From: Ectocarpus siliculosus
Lineage: Eukaryota; Sar; Phaeophyceae; Ectocarpales; Ectocarpaceae
Assembly: GCA_000310025.1 (NCBI GenBank)
Contig: FN648816.1
Span: 6,693 to 37,862, forward strand
DNA: 31,170 nt
Reading direction: 5' to 3'
Shown: positions 1 to 11,611 of the stretch, one piece after another
Layout of the letters: each line of letters begins with the position of its first letter
How positions within the stretch are numbered: the first letter of the stretch is position 1
Translations under genes and position numbers: made by a program
Notes under the pieces: generated by a model
What the model was told of the DNA's origin: nothing
Seen by the model: the letters and a program-made list of their open reading frames with translations, nothing else
Database searches by the model: none

Positions 1-2529
1 CGCACCGCCCCCCTTGCCCTTGCCCTTACCCTTGACGCCACTTTGCCCCCGGCCGTCATCGCTGTCGCTGCCGCTGCCCTCGCCCACCGCTTCGTTACCA
101 GGGGTCGATCTGTTCTCCGTGAAGATGGGCAGATCGTACATTTCGGGACTCTGAAAGGTGCAAGCAGGGCCGCCGGGGGGGGGGGAAAAAGGGATGGACG
201 CGCACGTGGTTCAGATCACAACAAAAAAACATGAGCCTTCTCTGTCGGCATGAAAATGCCGGCGTGAGACTCGTCGCCAGACAAATTCAGTGAGAGTTTT
301 CTTGGCGCAGATTTTGGGGGGAAGCGAAAACCGCATAGTAGTGGCCGTCAGGGGGGCAAGGTCGCGCTGAGTAGAATTGTGAAGCAATCTCGCGATAAAC
401 GTGAAGGGGGACTAAATACTGCCACAAGGAGGTCGATCCGCACATCCGCGTGAGCCTGAACCAAAAAGAAACATCAATTGCGGCCATCACGACTCGAGGT
501 GCTACGGAGAACGCCAACCCATGATGGGCCGGCGCCCGCTATGTCGTAGCCCGTGCGGGTGACGTCACTGCGCACAGCGCTGTGCGACAAAAAATAAAGA
601 GGCGAAGTCCTGAAAGAGGAAGGACTTCCTAGCCTCCGGTTGTTGGACTGTGCCTACCGCTCAGTAGGGCCACATCTGTGAACATCGAATGAGTCTGAGA
701 ACGAAGAGAAAGAGAGCCATAGGTCCCCCTGCCAAACGATGCCACCCCGAACCGGCCCCGTTTCAAACATGCAAGCACAAGAGGTTGGCGTCCAGCAGAT
801 CAAGAGCTTTTCCCATGGCCTCATTTTTGAAGCACAGCAGCAGCAAGCAGAAGCGGGTTTCAAAACAATTCGTTCGACGGCTCACCCATCCGGCCGAACG
901 GTACCACGGGAAGGAGTCGAGGAAGAGGGGGTTCCTCAGCGACAAGTCCAGCACGTCTTGGTCGGTCTGCCACGATCAACCAGCAACAGCAGAACAAAAG
1001 AAGAGCGGCTCAATGCGAAATAATAGACGTTCCTACGTACCCCCCAAACAAATAAACGACAATGCTTCAGTAGTATATACTGTCCAGGGGACCATTGTAT
1101 AACGAAGACCGAAGGTTGTCAAAGAGCAGTATCGAAAATACAAGCATGAGATTTCAGAGTGCGTCTCTTTACCGCTCGATTTTTCTTTCTTAATGTAACA
1201 CAGCGAATCCATCTCTATCCAGCATCTCTATCCATGTTTCTTGAGTTTGTGAAGGTCTGGCACACCCCCCCGCCGGCGTCACGAAACGTTTCTTCTTTTT
1301 TTTCTATTTACTGTTATAATCCCATTAGTATGTAGCAAGTGTGTAGCACAACAGACCCATCTATTGCATATTCATGGACAAGGATCCAGGATTAGCAATT
1401 AACTCATAGTGTTAGCAGAGCACTACCTTTTACCCTGCGCCTTGTTGTGCGGAGCTTGCAGCCTTCACGAGCGAAAACGATCCAACAACGACCTGCTGTG
1501 CCATACATATCCGTCCCCAAGTCTCTTGATGATACAGCCCCCCCCCCCTCCATCAGCTACTGCCGCTAAATAAATCATGCATCCACACCTCGCAGCCCAC
1601 CACGGGCCCGGCATTACGAAGCCACTTGAGAAACCCTCGTGGGGGATCCCACGTCGCCGTCTGATCAGCATCCTCCCAGCCTGGCGCCACGAGGTGCAGC
1701 TGGTTCACCCTGCAGTAAAACGTCCCCTGTGGCGCAAATGCAAAACCAAACGATGCCCATCGGCAAAGCACGTGTACAGTACTGCTGCAGCGTGGCAAAG
1801 AGGGCGGCACAGCCTGCGGCGAAGCGCGCACAGCGGTGCTTTGCTATGTGCTTCGAACGACATGGAAGATACGGGCGGACTGCGACGGTTTTTTTAGGAC
1901 TCCCGATTTGCTCCGCTGCCGTTGTTTGTGTTGGATCCTGGCCTACCGTAGACTAATTAGGCTGTAGACCACTACTGGAAGGAGTACCCTGCTGTATACT
2001 AGAGTTAGAGTGCAATGTTAATGTTGCCCTGAACGAAAAACGCGCGCCCGCTGTGTAGGGCAGCGCCAAGAGGGGTGCGGTTGTGCGCTGGGTGCCGCCT
2101 GGCCTGCCCAAGCACGCACAGATCCACAGGGAGGGTGGACCTAGAAAGCCGATTTTCAAATCCCATGTACCGCAGGCAGTGTGGAGAGTGAGCCTGTGTG
2201 TGACCTTCGCGATCTGTATCTGTCTCATGGATGTAGCATACCTTCGACTGGTACTTGCACTTGGCACACCTCGAGCATTTAAACCTCCGCGGGATCGAGG
2301 TCACCATGCTCGGTGCGAGGCGAGCACCACCGCGGGCATCCTCTTCGCTACTCGTACTACCGCTGTTGTCGCTGTTGTCGCTGCTGTCACTGCCGCTGCT
2401 ACTGGTGCTGCTGGTGCTGCTGGTGCTGGTGCTGCTGCCGCTGCTGCGCTCCATGTCCTGAGGCCTTTTCCTTGAACGCTTGTCGTCGTCACGGGCAGTT
2501 TCGTCTCTACCTTCCCTGCTCTCGCTCAT
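1..2529 (-). CDS. Multi-exon gene of unknown function, running off the left edge
   Basis: I assemble this from exons that all begin and end at codon boundaries. Exon 1 is 2529-2242 (96 codons, ATG start, donor GTATGC). It has a charged N-terminus, a serine/threonine tract at residues about 29-61, and a cysteine cluster near residues 85-91 (CSRCAKC) that suggests metal binding. Later exons are 1726-1589 (46 codons), 966-886 (27 codons, donor GTGAGC), a possible 36-base micro-exon 455-420, and 150-1, which continues past the edge and turns into a G/S/D/K-rich low-complexity tail. An exon may be missing between 2242 and 1726. I do not recognise the family. Matching phases and good splice sites make a real gene likely; the micro-exon and the membership of exon 1 in the same gene are inference. 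Confidence 0.5.
2320..2460. repeat. Imperfect trinucleotide tract coding a serine-rich run
   Basis: The plus strand is a run of GCT/GCC/GTC/GTG-like triplets. On the minus strand it is read as AGC/AGT serine codons mixed with threonine, aspartate and asparagine within exon 1 of the left-edge gene. Such tracts vary in length between strains. The open frames the tract creates on the plus strand are poly-Leu or poly-Cys artefacts. Confidence 0.75.
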
Positions 2530-3320
2530 CCTTTCGGGGATTGCTGCCTCTCGCTTGTTGTAGAACAGAAATACGACCTTGAAACAAAGCGATCAGCCTT
2601 GTTGGTGCGGATCGCCTGTCTGGCTGCTGACTGATGACAACGAACCCATTAAACCCAACACAGCATCATAGACCAAGAGAGGGATGCCCCCGCTGTGACC
2701 TTGTAAAATGTATTTGCATCCTACGGAACCCCTTGCAAGATCCAAGATCTTGACCTGTCGCTTGGCACATGTTCTGTGTTGTGGGGCAAAAGGTATGAGC
2801 TCGTCGCGCACGTGCCCCGTACTGTATGCTCGTGATCAAGTCGCGCCTAGCACAGTATCATGGAACAATAGAGGGGGTTGTGGCGAAAAGGACTGTCGAT
2901 AGACGATGACGGTGACCAAATTTTACAGATAATAGTTGGCGTGTCATCTACTGCTGCATGCTGTACAGTAGAGGCATATATCCTTGTGTATGCGGTAGTG
3001 CTTCGGCGCGGACCTCTCTACAAGGAAGATGAGTTCCCTACATTATGTTGAGCATCCCTACTGCTGCTGTACGTACCAATGTACTATACCTAGACTACAG
3101 ATATAGCGCGGTAAGGGGGGGAAGAACAGCGGTTTTGACGCTGGCTCTTTTCCCGTACTTTAATCCTATACAAAGAAAGAAAACAACCTTCCCGCCGGGG
3201 TAAGGTTAGGCATTCTATTGTCATCAGTAGAGGACATCATGAAGAGGCGTCGTGCGTGCTGGCACGTTCAGGTTTGCTACTGGAGCGGAAATATCGAAGG
3301 TCGCAGCAGCCGCTGAATAC
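2530..3320. other. Intergenic stretch without a supported gene
   Basis: This lies between the start of the left-edge minus-strand gene and the end of the FNIP-repeat pseudogene. It should contain the promoter of the left-edge gene next to 2529. I see only short open frames with no domain-like sequence and no clear TATA box or structural RNA. Confidence 0.5.
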
Positions 3321-3323
3321 AGA

Positions 3324-3533
3324 CCGAAATCTGCGCCGGAACCAGCGGCATCCAACATTTGTCACAGCCATGCTCACCGCCACGGACCGTAAACCCCTGA
3401 ACGGAGGGGTGTCAGCAGTAGCTAGTGGCATCAGCTACTGCTGTAAACCCGTAGCTCAGGAGATTGGGGTCCGTGACGGCGACTATGGCTGTGACAAATG
3501 TTGGATGCCGCTTGGTTCCGGCGCAGATTTCGG
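3324..3533. repeat. Nested inverted repeat (large hairpin)
   Basis: The left arm 3324-3387 matches the reverse complement of the right arm 3468-3533 with only a few differences, so about 64-66 bases can pair. Inside the spacer, 3413-3423 and 3433-3443 form a second, perfect 11-base inverted pair. The right arm is the 3' part of the FNIP-repeat pseudogene read on the minus strand, so the left arm looks like an inverted copy of that gene tail rather than a mobile-element end. A transcript through it would fold into a long hairpin. Confidence 0.8.
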
Positions 3534-4650
3534 ACTGCTCTTGCAGTTTGTCCGGCCATCTTGTGCCAGCAACGGGCTCGTTGAAGAACGTGCCTGATTT
3601 ATGCCGCAACAGGGAGGCCGGCCGGGAAACTCCGGTGATGGGCTGTTTGAAGTTTTCCCCAAACGATAGCTGCTTCAGGAAGGCGGGAAAGACGTGTCCG
3701 TTGATGGGCTGGTTAAATTTCTCGCTCAAGGACAGGTGTAACAAAGACTCTAGCCACACGACGTGCGTGATAGGCCGGTAGAATGGTCCTGTGAGGGACA
3801 GGTGTTGAAGGTTGTCGGGCCACATCGCGTCCGTGATAAGATGGTTGAAGCATGGTCAAACGTCACCTTCGTGAGTGACGGAGGCCAGGTGACTCCAGCC
3901 ACGCTCTGATCAAACTGGTACCCAAATTCCAGAGTCTCGGGGTGCGGTGGCAATACCGAAACTGTCGATGGCCTTGTAGCAGCTGCCGTACTCATCTCTG
4001 TCGAGGTAGAGATGTTTTGTTTGCGACAGCGCGGGCGCGCATTTCCGCATCATCTCAACGCCAAGACCCCACACGACGCTTTTCCCGACAAGCGGCGGCA
4101 CTCTCGAAAGACGCGTCGATGCTCCTGCCTCGGCCGCCTCTGCAGCTACTTGACTCGTGGTCCGCGACCTGTGTGGCCGGCTAGGCTTCATGTCCTCTTG
4201 CTGCCGTTGCCCCCAACCACGGGGGCTCCCGCGACGCAGCTTGGTGCTGGCAAGCGCGTCCCGGCCGACCGTTATGCGCCAAAGGGCCAAGTCTCGGACT
4301 GCCTCGCAGAGTGCAAGGCAGGCAAGCTGTAGTTCCTTTATCGAGCAAAGTGATTCTCCCTGTAGATTCACGGCCCCGGCGAGAAAAGTCAGGAGGACCT
4401 CGTAGACCGCAACCCTGATAGTGGTTCCAACAACAGCATCGACAACAACGAACAGGAGCGACGAGTGGCGGCGGGGAACGCGCAACACAAGGGAAGGACG
4501 GCAATCAGCGAAGTACCAACTGGACCTGATGCTCTTGACTTGGTGTATTCTTGGTTGTTCGCCGTGATCGGGGGCGCGGCCGGAACGAACGGCGTGGCTT
4601 GCTTGGTCTTGCCGACGAGCGATGGCACGGTAGAAAAACGGATCGTCCCT
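3412..4650 (-). pseudogene. FNIP/IP22-type leucine-rich repeat gene, frameshifted
   Basis: Read on the minus strand, 3960-3500 encodes about six repeats of 22 residues with the pattern L-x-[FL]-x4-F-x-x-[PS]-[IV]-x-x-x-x-[WF]-x-x-x-L, for example LSLSEKFNQPING and LSFGENFKQPITG. This is the FNIP (IP22) repeat, a short leucine-rich-repeat variant usually used for protein binding. Upstream, 4650-3955 holds an open frame without clear repeats that could be the N-terminal part. The frame changes near 3955 and again near 3848, where one base seems to be lost between two repeats. The last repeat decays and its tail is copied in inverted orientation. With two frameshifts and no tidy 3' end, I call it a pseudogene. 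Introns instead of frameshifts are possible but no good splice sites sit at those points. Confidence 0.65.
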
Positions 4651-4799
4651 CACCTGCTCTGTACAGCACAGCACGAGAGTGGGACGGAGACAGAAGGAAG
4701 GGCGAGGGGGGTCAGTCGCTGCGAGCCACAACGACCGGCGAGAGCTAGCCTTACTGCCGTACTCTGCTCTACAATGGACCATCCATGTATGCATGGAAG

Positions 4800-7700
4800 T
4801 CTACACGCTGAAACGACGCCCGGTCGGTGCAGTAGTAACAAACGAGCCGGCTTCCCTGCCCTAAAGAGAAGCGAGAGCTGCATGCGTGCAAATGCTACCG
4901 AGTCGGAAGTAGAACGTGGTACTTACAACCGACTGGTCAGGTTTTCCGCTGCAAGCCAAAAGAAGGCTTCATGCGAGCTCTAGCATTTCAATAGCGGTCT
5001 CACGGGCTCATTCATCTCTTACCCCGCGGGTTTCTCGCCGGCCCTTTATCTTTTTCTTTCTTTCGCCTCCTGGCGCGCTCCCCCGCCCCTCCCAAGGGCA
5101 AACGGCAAGAAAAGAATCAAGCACTCACTATCGTAGCTGCGTGTGAGCAAGTACGTACGCAGAGAGCCGTCTTGTTTGCCGAGATCCGTCTCCATCTCGA
5201 TCGACATCTGTCAAGAACTAATAATGATTAGCCCCCCGTCTTGACGTCGTCTGCCGAGAGAAACCAGCCTCGATGCCAACGAAACACCGACCGCACACTC
5301 TCTACACCCTTTGGGGCATACGAGGGAGAATCGAACCGCTCTGAGTCCCCGTCCGTATGTTCCTTATGTTCACCCTACTGTAGTATCGTGACCAGTGCAG
5401 TACGGAATGTCACGTGCTCGGATTCAGCCACGGCATCATCGTACATCACCTGAATGTATCCACATATCCACATACACGCCGCCATGACAAGATAAAGGCG
5501 GTGGTTAGATTCCTAAAGGGGTTCATAAGCCGTATTGGGTTGGGGGTCGGGGTGGGCCAAGAAAACTCATTGGTGTTGGTTGCTAGTCCCGCCCACCCCC
5601 TTCCCCTAAGAATCCACTCGACCTGCCCGCTCAATCAAGTCGTGAACCCGATGAGCTCGTCTCAATCACTTACTCGACCTGACGCGCTCAATGAAGTCAT
5701 GAACACGATGAGTTCTTAAGCACTCTCTGGCAAAATAAATGGAAGCGTGCTTTCGGAGGGGCACGTGAGCCGGATATTTTATCCCTGCCCCCCTCGCGTT
5801 TGAGGTTCGAGGACGGATTGGTCGAGGCAGGGTCAGCTCTTGTGCCATGTGGAGCTGTCAGACTGCTGTACAGGGCATGGGGGGCGTTTATGTGGTATTT
5901 TCTACGAGCTTGTGTCGTGGGCCTCGGTCCTAGAGTTCACACCCTATTGAATACATATCCGCTCAACACTGGGTGATAGTTGGAACGCCCTACAGTAAGC
6001 AATACCAACTTACCTAACTACGTGCGCCATGTGGGTTTTTTCACCTCATGTATGCAGACTATAGACTACTCCAAGCGTATACACACGAAGCGATGTGTTC
6101 GCTGTATGTGGCGCGCCTGCTTTGCACGAACGCGCAATTATCGAAGTCCCTTGCGGTGCTTGGAGCATGGTCGAGCCCCGTGAAACGATTGGAAGCCGGG
6201 ATGCCCAATTAACCCAAGGTACATCTGGTTTGGCACAGAAAACGCAAGAATGATGACCAGCTTCTGGCCATCCTCGATGAAATCCGGCATATGGTTCCGT
6301 CCCCGCATTGCAGGGATGCGACGTCAATAGTCCAATGACTACGACATGCGTGTACATGAGTACCAGGCGAGGGGGTAGACAATCCACAGAGTGGGCAAGG
6401 TTGCAAAGGAAAACAAGGGGGTGTGATACTGACAAACATTATACGTTGACAACGACAGGCGTGGGGTTCAAGGAGGAAATATCAGGTGCTTTTCGGAGAG
6501 AGAAAACTTGAATCTACGGAAAAAAACAGGGAAAGGACGGTCTAGAAATCTGGAACGATGAACGAAGGACCAGGGTTCGAGGAGTTTTTGCACCGACCAA
6601 TGGATGCTGGGACAAAGAAGGCCAACTTGGGACAGGGGACATTGACATTGACCTTCTTCGAGAAGGTTGACAGAAGGTAGACAAAGACGACGACATGTTC
6701 AACTGTGAACGCGGCTCCGAATGCGAAGGCCGGTTTCATGTAGTTGCAGACGTCCGTCGTACGAAATGAGAGAGAAATACAAATGACTGAGATGCGGTGA
6801 GAAAAACAGTAAGACGCTACAGAGAGAAGCTTGAGGCATGGTACAGCGAGGAAAAGGCGGTAGCTATCAGAGGTTCAGAAGAGGCCAAGGCAGATGAGAA
6901 ATGATACAGACAAGATTGGTAACATGTTTCGGCCAACTTGTGCAAAGTAGGAAGGAACGATTGCATCGGTGATCGGTCCTCTCGGAGCAATGCTCCGTCC
7001 TCTCGAGGACGCGTGGTTTATGGTGTAACAGCAAAGGCTGCAAGACATGAGTACGCCCCCATGCTGTAACTCTCAACATTTCCTCAGCAACCCTGACTGT
7101 TGAATGGAGACCCCGGGGATGAACGCCGGGGACGGGAAGGCAGACGCCCCCTGGCCATCAGCATCAGGAAATGATGCGAATATCACCCCCGCCAGTACGC
7201 TAGATATACGTAAATGTGCGGTTGAGGTGCCACTTTCACTAACTCTGGCCCGTGTTCCAGGTTCGTTCGTTGGTTCCCGAAACCCGCCACTCATTTTGGA
7301 GAACCTGGCCATGCATTTGTTGGCACCAACATACCGTCCGCACGACCAAAAGCGAATAGAAACGCGCACTCATCAACACCCATATGGGACACCTTTAACA
7401 GCGGAATACGATATTTGTTCATTCTGCCGTCAGCCAACAACGGGTACTCTGTGCAGGTGGACGAATTTCCTTCCAGGCCCTTTGTTGGCACAGGAGTAAA
7501 ACGTAGGGCCGTCCCGTTGCGGCTGATGCTCTGAACGGCACTACAACCGCCAAGAAGAACACGATGAGGTGCAGGGGGAGACGGACGAGGAAGAACTTTT
7601 TTGTGTTTTTGAACTTTCTTGCCCGCCTTTTGTGTCTGAGAAACACAACAGCGACGCAGAACCACACATTACCGGCATCTGCAAACAAGCATGTGGAGAG

Positions 7701-8245
7701 TATTTGGAGAAAACAAGGATGAATCGAATTGCCCCGGCGGGATCATTGTGTGTCGGATCAGTCTCAGGTCAGGGTGAGGGGTTCGAATCCTGGCGTAAGT
7801 GAGCTTTCTATGCAAAGTGAGTTGTTCTCTCGCTTCCGTTCCTGGTCCTGGTGGAAAGCGCTAGTTCGTGTGTACGCAGAGGGAAGAGAGTGCTGCACTA
7901 TTCTCGCATTAAAAACCGAAGGCCAAACACCGCAGGAGGGGTGGGTACGGGGCCTCAGGGAGAGAAACCCTTCCGTGTGACCACGGGTTGGAGTAAACGG
8001 CACAAGTGCTTTGAGCGCTGATTTAAAATGAAGACTAAAAACTTTAAAAGACATAAAAAAAAAGGCAAGGGGGGGGATATGCACGGCGGGACGAAACCAT
8101 GGCCACCATTGTATTTGTTGGAACGCCACGGCTCTCTGTGACTAATACATCGACATCGGCATCAACATCAACGGTCAAACTGCAAGCAGGCCGAGAGAGC
8201 AGCAACACCGAGCTCCTTGCCCATCCTATTGTCTATCCTGACATT
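4800..8245. other. Long stretch without a supported gene
   Basis: Several open frames of 60-130 codons exist on both strands, but frames overlap, none shows a known domain, and codon use is mixed. The most coding-like is minus 6739-6655, a hydrophobic segment starting with ATG at 6739 and ending at a possible donor after a Lys-Lys pair. Plus 7104-7499 (131 codons, ATG) has no recognisable content. A pyrimidine-rich patch at 5035-5095 and a 56-base tandem repeat at 5616-5719 are the only clear structures. Confidence 0.45.
5616..5719. repeat. Tandem repeat, two units of about 56 bases
   Basis: A unit beginning ACTCGACCTG at 5616 recurs at 5672 with scattered substitutions and a slightly shorter second copy. 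It lies inside an open frame on the plus strand, but there is no other sign of coding. Confidence 0.8.
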
Positions 8246-8252
8246 TTAAAAC

Positions 8253-8588
8253 ATGCTTTGTATTACCGCGCCCACACTTTCGGTAGCCTCACCCGCTGTG
8301 CCACCAGGTGCCAACGGTAGTAGTGGCCCGAAGCATAGCGAACCCTGCCCGTCCTTTCTGGGTCTCGTACAGAACGCGCCCGCATTTAAGAGCCACAAAT
8401 TTATTTTTCGTGAGGCTCTAGCCTTCAAGGCTGCCCCAGACAATTGTCCAAGCGAATACTTCGAGCAGGCATCCGCCCAGGACCGACGGGGATTCTGTTT
8501 CTTATGTCTCACCAAGGGCCTCATGCTGGGGACGCAGGTCATCAACTCTGAGTGGATTGCCGACTTGACACTGAGAGCAGCGTGCTGA
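8253..8588 (+). CDS. Small ORF with a BRCT-like C-terminal segment
   Basis: An ATG-started open frame of 111 codons. The first 35 residues are Pro/Ser/Gly-rich. From about residue 45 a motif such as FKSHKFIF is followed after a loop by TKGLMLGTQVINSEWIADL, which resembles the end of a BRCT repeat: a helix, then a short strand with VxS/N, then the conserved Trp. BRCT domains bind phosphoproteins in DNA-damage and checkpoint proteins. The middle of the fold (the Gly-Gly turn and third strand) is not convincing. It may be one exon of a longer gene, a relic, or a chance match. The 8098-8250 region upstream is open in another frame but has no domain. Confidence 0.3.
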   Translation: MLCITAPTLSVASPAVPPGANGSSGPKHSEPCPSFLGLVQNAPAFKSHKFIFREALAFKAAPDNCPSEYFEQASAQDRRGFCFLCLTKGLMLGTQVINSEWIADLTLRAAC

Positions 8589-9037
8589 TAAAGAAGTACA
8601 AGAAAAACCGTCGTTCAATATGACCTTGGGATCCAACGTGCCGCAGCTTCCGTAATCATTTTACAGCAGTAGGGTAGAAGGACAGACAGACGCGGCATCA
8701 CCTATTAACTGTTGCAACATGAGCAACAATAAACCACTTAGTGGTCCACGTTCCACGTGGCACGCACCAATAGGCGCTTGGAGCCCTCTCTTTAAGGGAA
8801 GTACGTAGCGTAAGTAGAGGTTGGCGCAACGATCAAGAGACGTCAAAAGCGTCATCGCTTACTGTCTAGAGCATGATCATGTAGCGCACATGTGTACAGC
8901 AGGGTGTCATTCAAAGTTAAGGCAATCAGCACTGAACGAGTACGCCCCCCTCTCGCCCCGCCTTGCTCCCGCGCACCCCCCCCCCCTGATCAATCGCAGG
9001 CATCGACGCTCTTGATATCCAGCGAAGGTCTCACCAC

Positions 9038-9409
9038 ATGCTCGGCTCGTCGGCCAAGACCCCGCCGCCACTGTCCCGCCGGCATCGAACGGCGTTCGAT
9101 AGTGCTGCCCAACAGGCTGGCCGCTATGACGGCGGTGGCGACGACGCCACCGGCCGTGATGCTGGGGGCGCCGCGGGGGCGGCGTCGGCATGGACAGAGA
9201 CCGTAGCGGGGTGCACGGGCCCCGAGGACGGGTCCGTCTACGGCGGCGAGGCCTGCAGCGTGCTGACGTTCGTGCGGAAGGGGAGAGAAGACGGCGGCGA
9301 TGCTGCTGCAGTTGGACACCCTTCCTTGCCCCAAGTGCTGAGGTGGTTTTGGAGCTTGGGGCACGAGCGAGGGGAGTTGGCGTACGACGTCGCCGAGCTG
9401 AGCGAGTGA
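9038..9409 (+). CDS. Hypothetical GC-rich ORF
   Basis: An ATG-started frame of 123 codons with mostly G or C at third positions, unlike its flanks. It is rich in Ala, Gly and Asp in the first 60 residues and more ordered after residue 75 (a segment with GGEACSVLTFVRKG and later LRWFWSLGHERGE). The minus strand is also open through the same bases, from 9577 to 8990, as often happens opposite GC3-rich coding sequence. I do not recognise it. It could be a single-exon gene, an internal exon, or a GC-rich non-coding block. Confidence 0.3.
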   Translation: MLGSSAKTPPPLSRRHRTAFDSAAQQAGRYDGGGDDATGRDAGGAAGAASAWTETVAGCTGPEDGSVYGGEACSVLTFVRKGREDGGDAAAVGHPSLPQVLRWFWSLGHERGELAYDVAELSE

Positions 9410-10837
9410 CGAGATGTCGGGGAGGAGACCGGGTGGGAGGTGGTGTTCGCGTCGAATTTTGGTGAGCGGCTTGAGAGCACTTGTTAACCTCCTTACCTGT
9501 TTGGTCGGATCAGTCGGGTTGAGTTGTCTTGGTGGACCCGCTGCTGCGGTAATGTCCACGTGGTGGTCTGTTCGCATACAGAAGGCGCCGCCACGTACTA
9601 TGCCGTGGCTTGTTCGTTATGTCCGTGGTGGGGTAACTCAATATCGATTTTATAGGATTTTGCGTAGTATTTTCAACTGAGCACTTGGTTTTACGGCCAA
9701 GATCTTGGAGTTGTACTTTCTTTGGCCTGAAGATCTGAACTCCCAGGCGCCCAGAAGTGGTGGCGCGGTATATATGCTATCTGGGGTGTTCGTCGTCCTT
9801 GCGTTGTTTTTTTTGTGTAGGTCTGGTTTGCATGATTGTTTTGCTGGTTATGTTTCCATGGCCCTGGCACCGATCCTGCTTTGTACATGGTCTCTACGAA
9901 ACAACTGATCGATGACACCAGTGGAGTATATCTCAAGTTCGTTTTGGTCGAAACCGACGACAACATATATTGTCATTGGTATATAACATTTCGCTTGTGG
10001 CCTCCGAAGTCTGAAGACTTTGGGGGTGTAAGAGTGGACGTGCAAGAAGCCCAACCTTGGTCTTGTTCTTGTTGATTGCTGTTGAAAAACGATTTATCTG
10101 TGCACCCTAAAGATTTTCGTGCAGCGGTGGCACGCGACCACCCAGGAGTACCCAAAATTGTCTCGTCCCAAATTGCCAATCGCGACGCCTCTCTCGACCT
10201 CTCCTCTGGCGGTGATGCTCGCCTACCGGATGGCGTAGGGCGGCATAAGCCCTTTCCGTCAGATGGTCCCGCTGAGGTAAGGGCGAGAGACGACGGTTCA
10301 AAATATCCTGCTTCCTATGTTGCCTGCGATGTGGGTGGGAACATGCCTCCTGTTTCTACGTTAGTAGCGAGACGGACAACGGTCACGGCGCTGGTGTTGG
10401 GATTGGCTGGGTACACACGGGACGGGGAAGAGATTAGCGGCGGCCGCCCTAGATGTCCGCTGTGTGCCTTTCAACATTTAACGGCCTCATTGATTTTGAA
10501 GGGCGTGACTCACCATACCGTATTTTCACACCGGCCTCACACACAGAGCGGACAGCATGAAACAGGGACCGCAAAGCGATGCCGCCGACCTAGCGCTGCA
10601 ATGTTGTCGTCGCTCGCCGAAGCTACTCGAAATTTTGTTCCCTTGTAGTGCGCACGTCAGCTAGTGAGAATGAATCAACTCTACACCGGAATACATCTCT
10701 TGTCCGAAGCACCCACGCATTGACCGTGTGATAACAATCAGGGTCCCGAGTGTACAAGACTGCAAGTAGGGAATACTACAGACTTCGCTTCATTTAACGG
10801 CGACCATTTCTCTGTTTCGCTACTTGTGACGTCGCAG
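9410..10837. other. No supported gene
   Basis: The stretch includes a plus-strand open frame of 190 codons at 10076-10648 whose translation shows no domain and changes character along its length. I see no repeats of note. The end of this stretch, about 10800-10837, is the pyrimidine-rich acceptor region of the GDP-hexose phosphorylase-like exon. Confidence 0.4.
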
Positions 10838-11277
10838 CTTCCCTGGGCCCCCTCCGCGTTCAACTTCGACAAGGCAAGCCCGATAGAGTTCGTGCTTTTC
10901 TACACGCCGAGCTTCCGTTACGAACGAGAAACAGTAGCATCTGCTTCTGCCACCGCTGCCACCGCCGCTGGGCGGAGAACGCAGGCAGAAGAAAACGGCG
11001 TGGTGTGGGTAGAAACAGACCCCAAAGCGGCTCGATCAACAGAAGCGAAAGAAACAAGAGCAGCAGTGGTTGGGAAAGCAAGGCGGTAACAACTTCCGCC
11101 ACCCTACGCGACGGCGAGGTCGTTTCGCGGATAAGATCGGAAGGCGTTGTTCCTGGGGTGAGGTGCGGGGAAGCCTCGACGGCGTCCCCTCCGCGGGACG
11201 TGGTATTGGTGGACATCCTTCCTGTCGGTCCCATGAGCCTTCTCTTGACGGACGGGTGCGCTATGTGCGAGAGTTGA
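10838..11277 (+). pseudogene. GDP-hexose phosphorylase (GDPGP1/VTC2-like), N-terminal and central part
   Basis: Family enzymes split GDP-glucose or GDP-L-galactose with phosphate; the plant member feeds ascorbate synthesis. After an acceptor ending GTCGCAG at 10837 the translation gives SAFNFDKASPIEFVLFY, matching the family's 'FNF-K-x-x-x-E-x-L-F' segment. A variable Ala/Thr-rich stretch follows and the frame stops at 11089. In the next frame, 11180-11250 gives PRDVVLVDILPVGPMSLLL, which fits the family's central strand ('VxxINVSPIEYGHVLLxP' type), although the usual Gly-His before the leucines is Pro-Met-Ser here. Moving between the two frames needs a small intron or a one-base change; I see no clean donor. 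The following exon is probably 12805-12942. I call it pseudogene because of the frame break; a live gene with an unusual intron is possible. Confidence 0.4.
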
Positions 11278-11611
11278 GAACGTCACTTGAGAACGAGAGA
11301 TAATATCATGAAAGGCAAATACATCTGTTGACACACTTTTTACTTCTCCCTGTTGTCGCACGGTGGGGGGCAGGGAAGGGGTCCGTTGCGCCCATCCTCC
11401 ATCCGAAAAGGCAAGCACAATATTCCCCTGGCGTATTTCGCTACGATCCTGCCATGTTGGTTGCCACACACTGACCCCGGTGCTGTTATGACGGATATTT
11501 TTTTCTGTTGCTTCCCGGGGAGGGTTGCAATAGACTAGAACGCCTTGCGAACCATGGCCAAACGATAGGGTCACAACTACACGGTCTCGAATGGCACTTC
11601 GTTGTAGGTAG

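Noticed and set aside
3910-4794. 294-codon minus-strand frame as one intact gene
   Set aside because: The ending lies out of frame with the FNIP repeats that follow at once, and the 5' part lacks consistent codon bias, so only its 3' half is included in the pseudogene.
7770-7805. GGTTCGAATCC, the typical T-arm/B-box sequence of a tRNA
   Set aside because: The bases around it pair in only two or three positions of the T stem, no matching acceptor stem or A box lies 50-70 bases upstream, and no anticodon arm can be drawn. Treated as chance or a very old tRNA-derived relic.
8990-9577. 195-codon open frame on the minus strand with a hydrophobic segment
   Set aside because: It lies opposite a GC3-rich plus-strand frame, which commonly leaves the antisense frame open; the Arg/Pro-rich content has no domain-like order.
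10076-10648. 190-codon plus-strand frame as an upstream exon of the phosphorylase-like gene
   Set aside because: No segment matches the N-terminal part of that family and the character of the sequence changes along its length.
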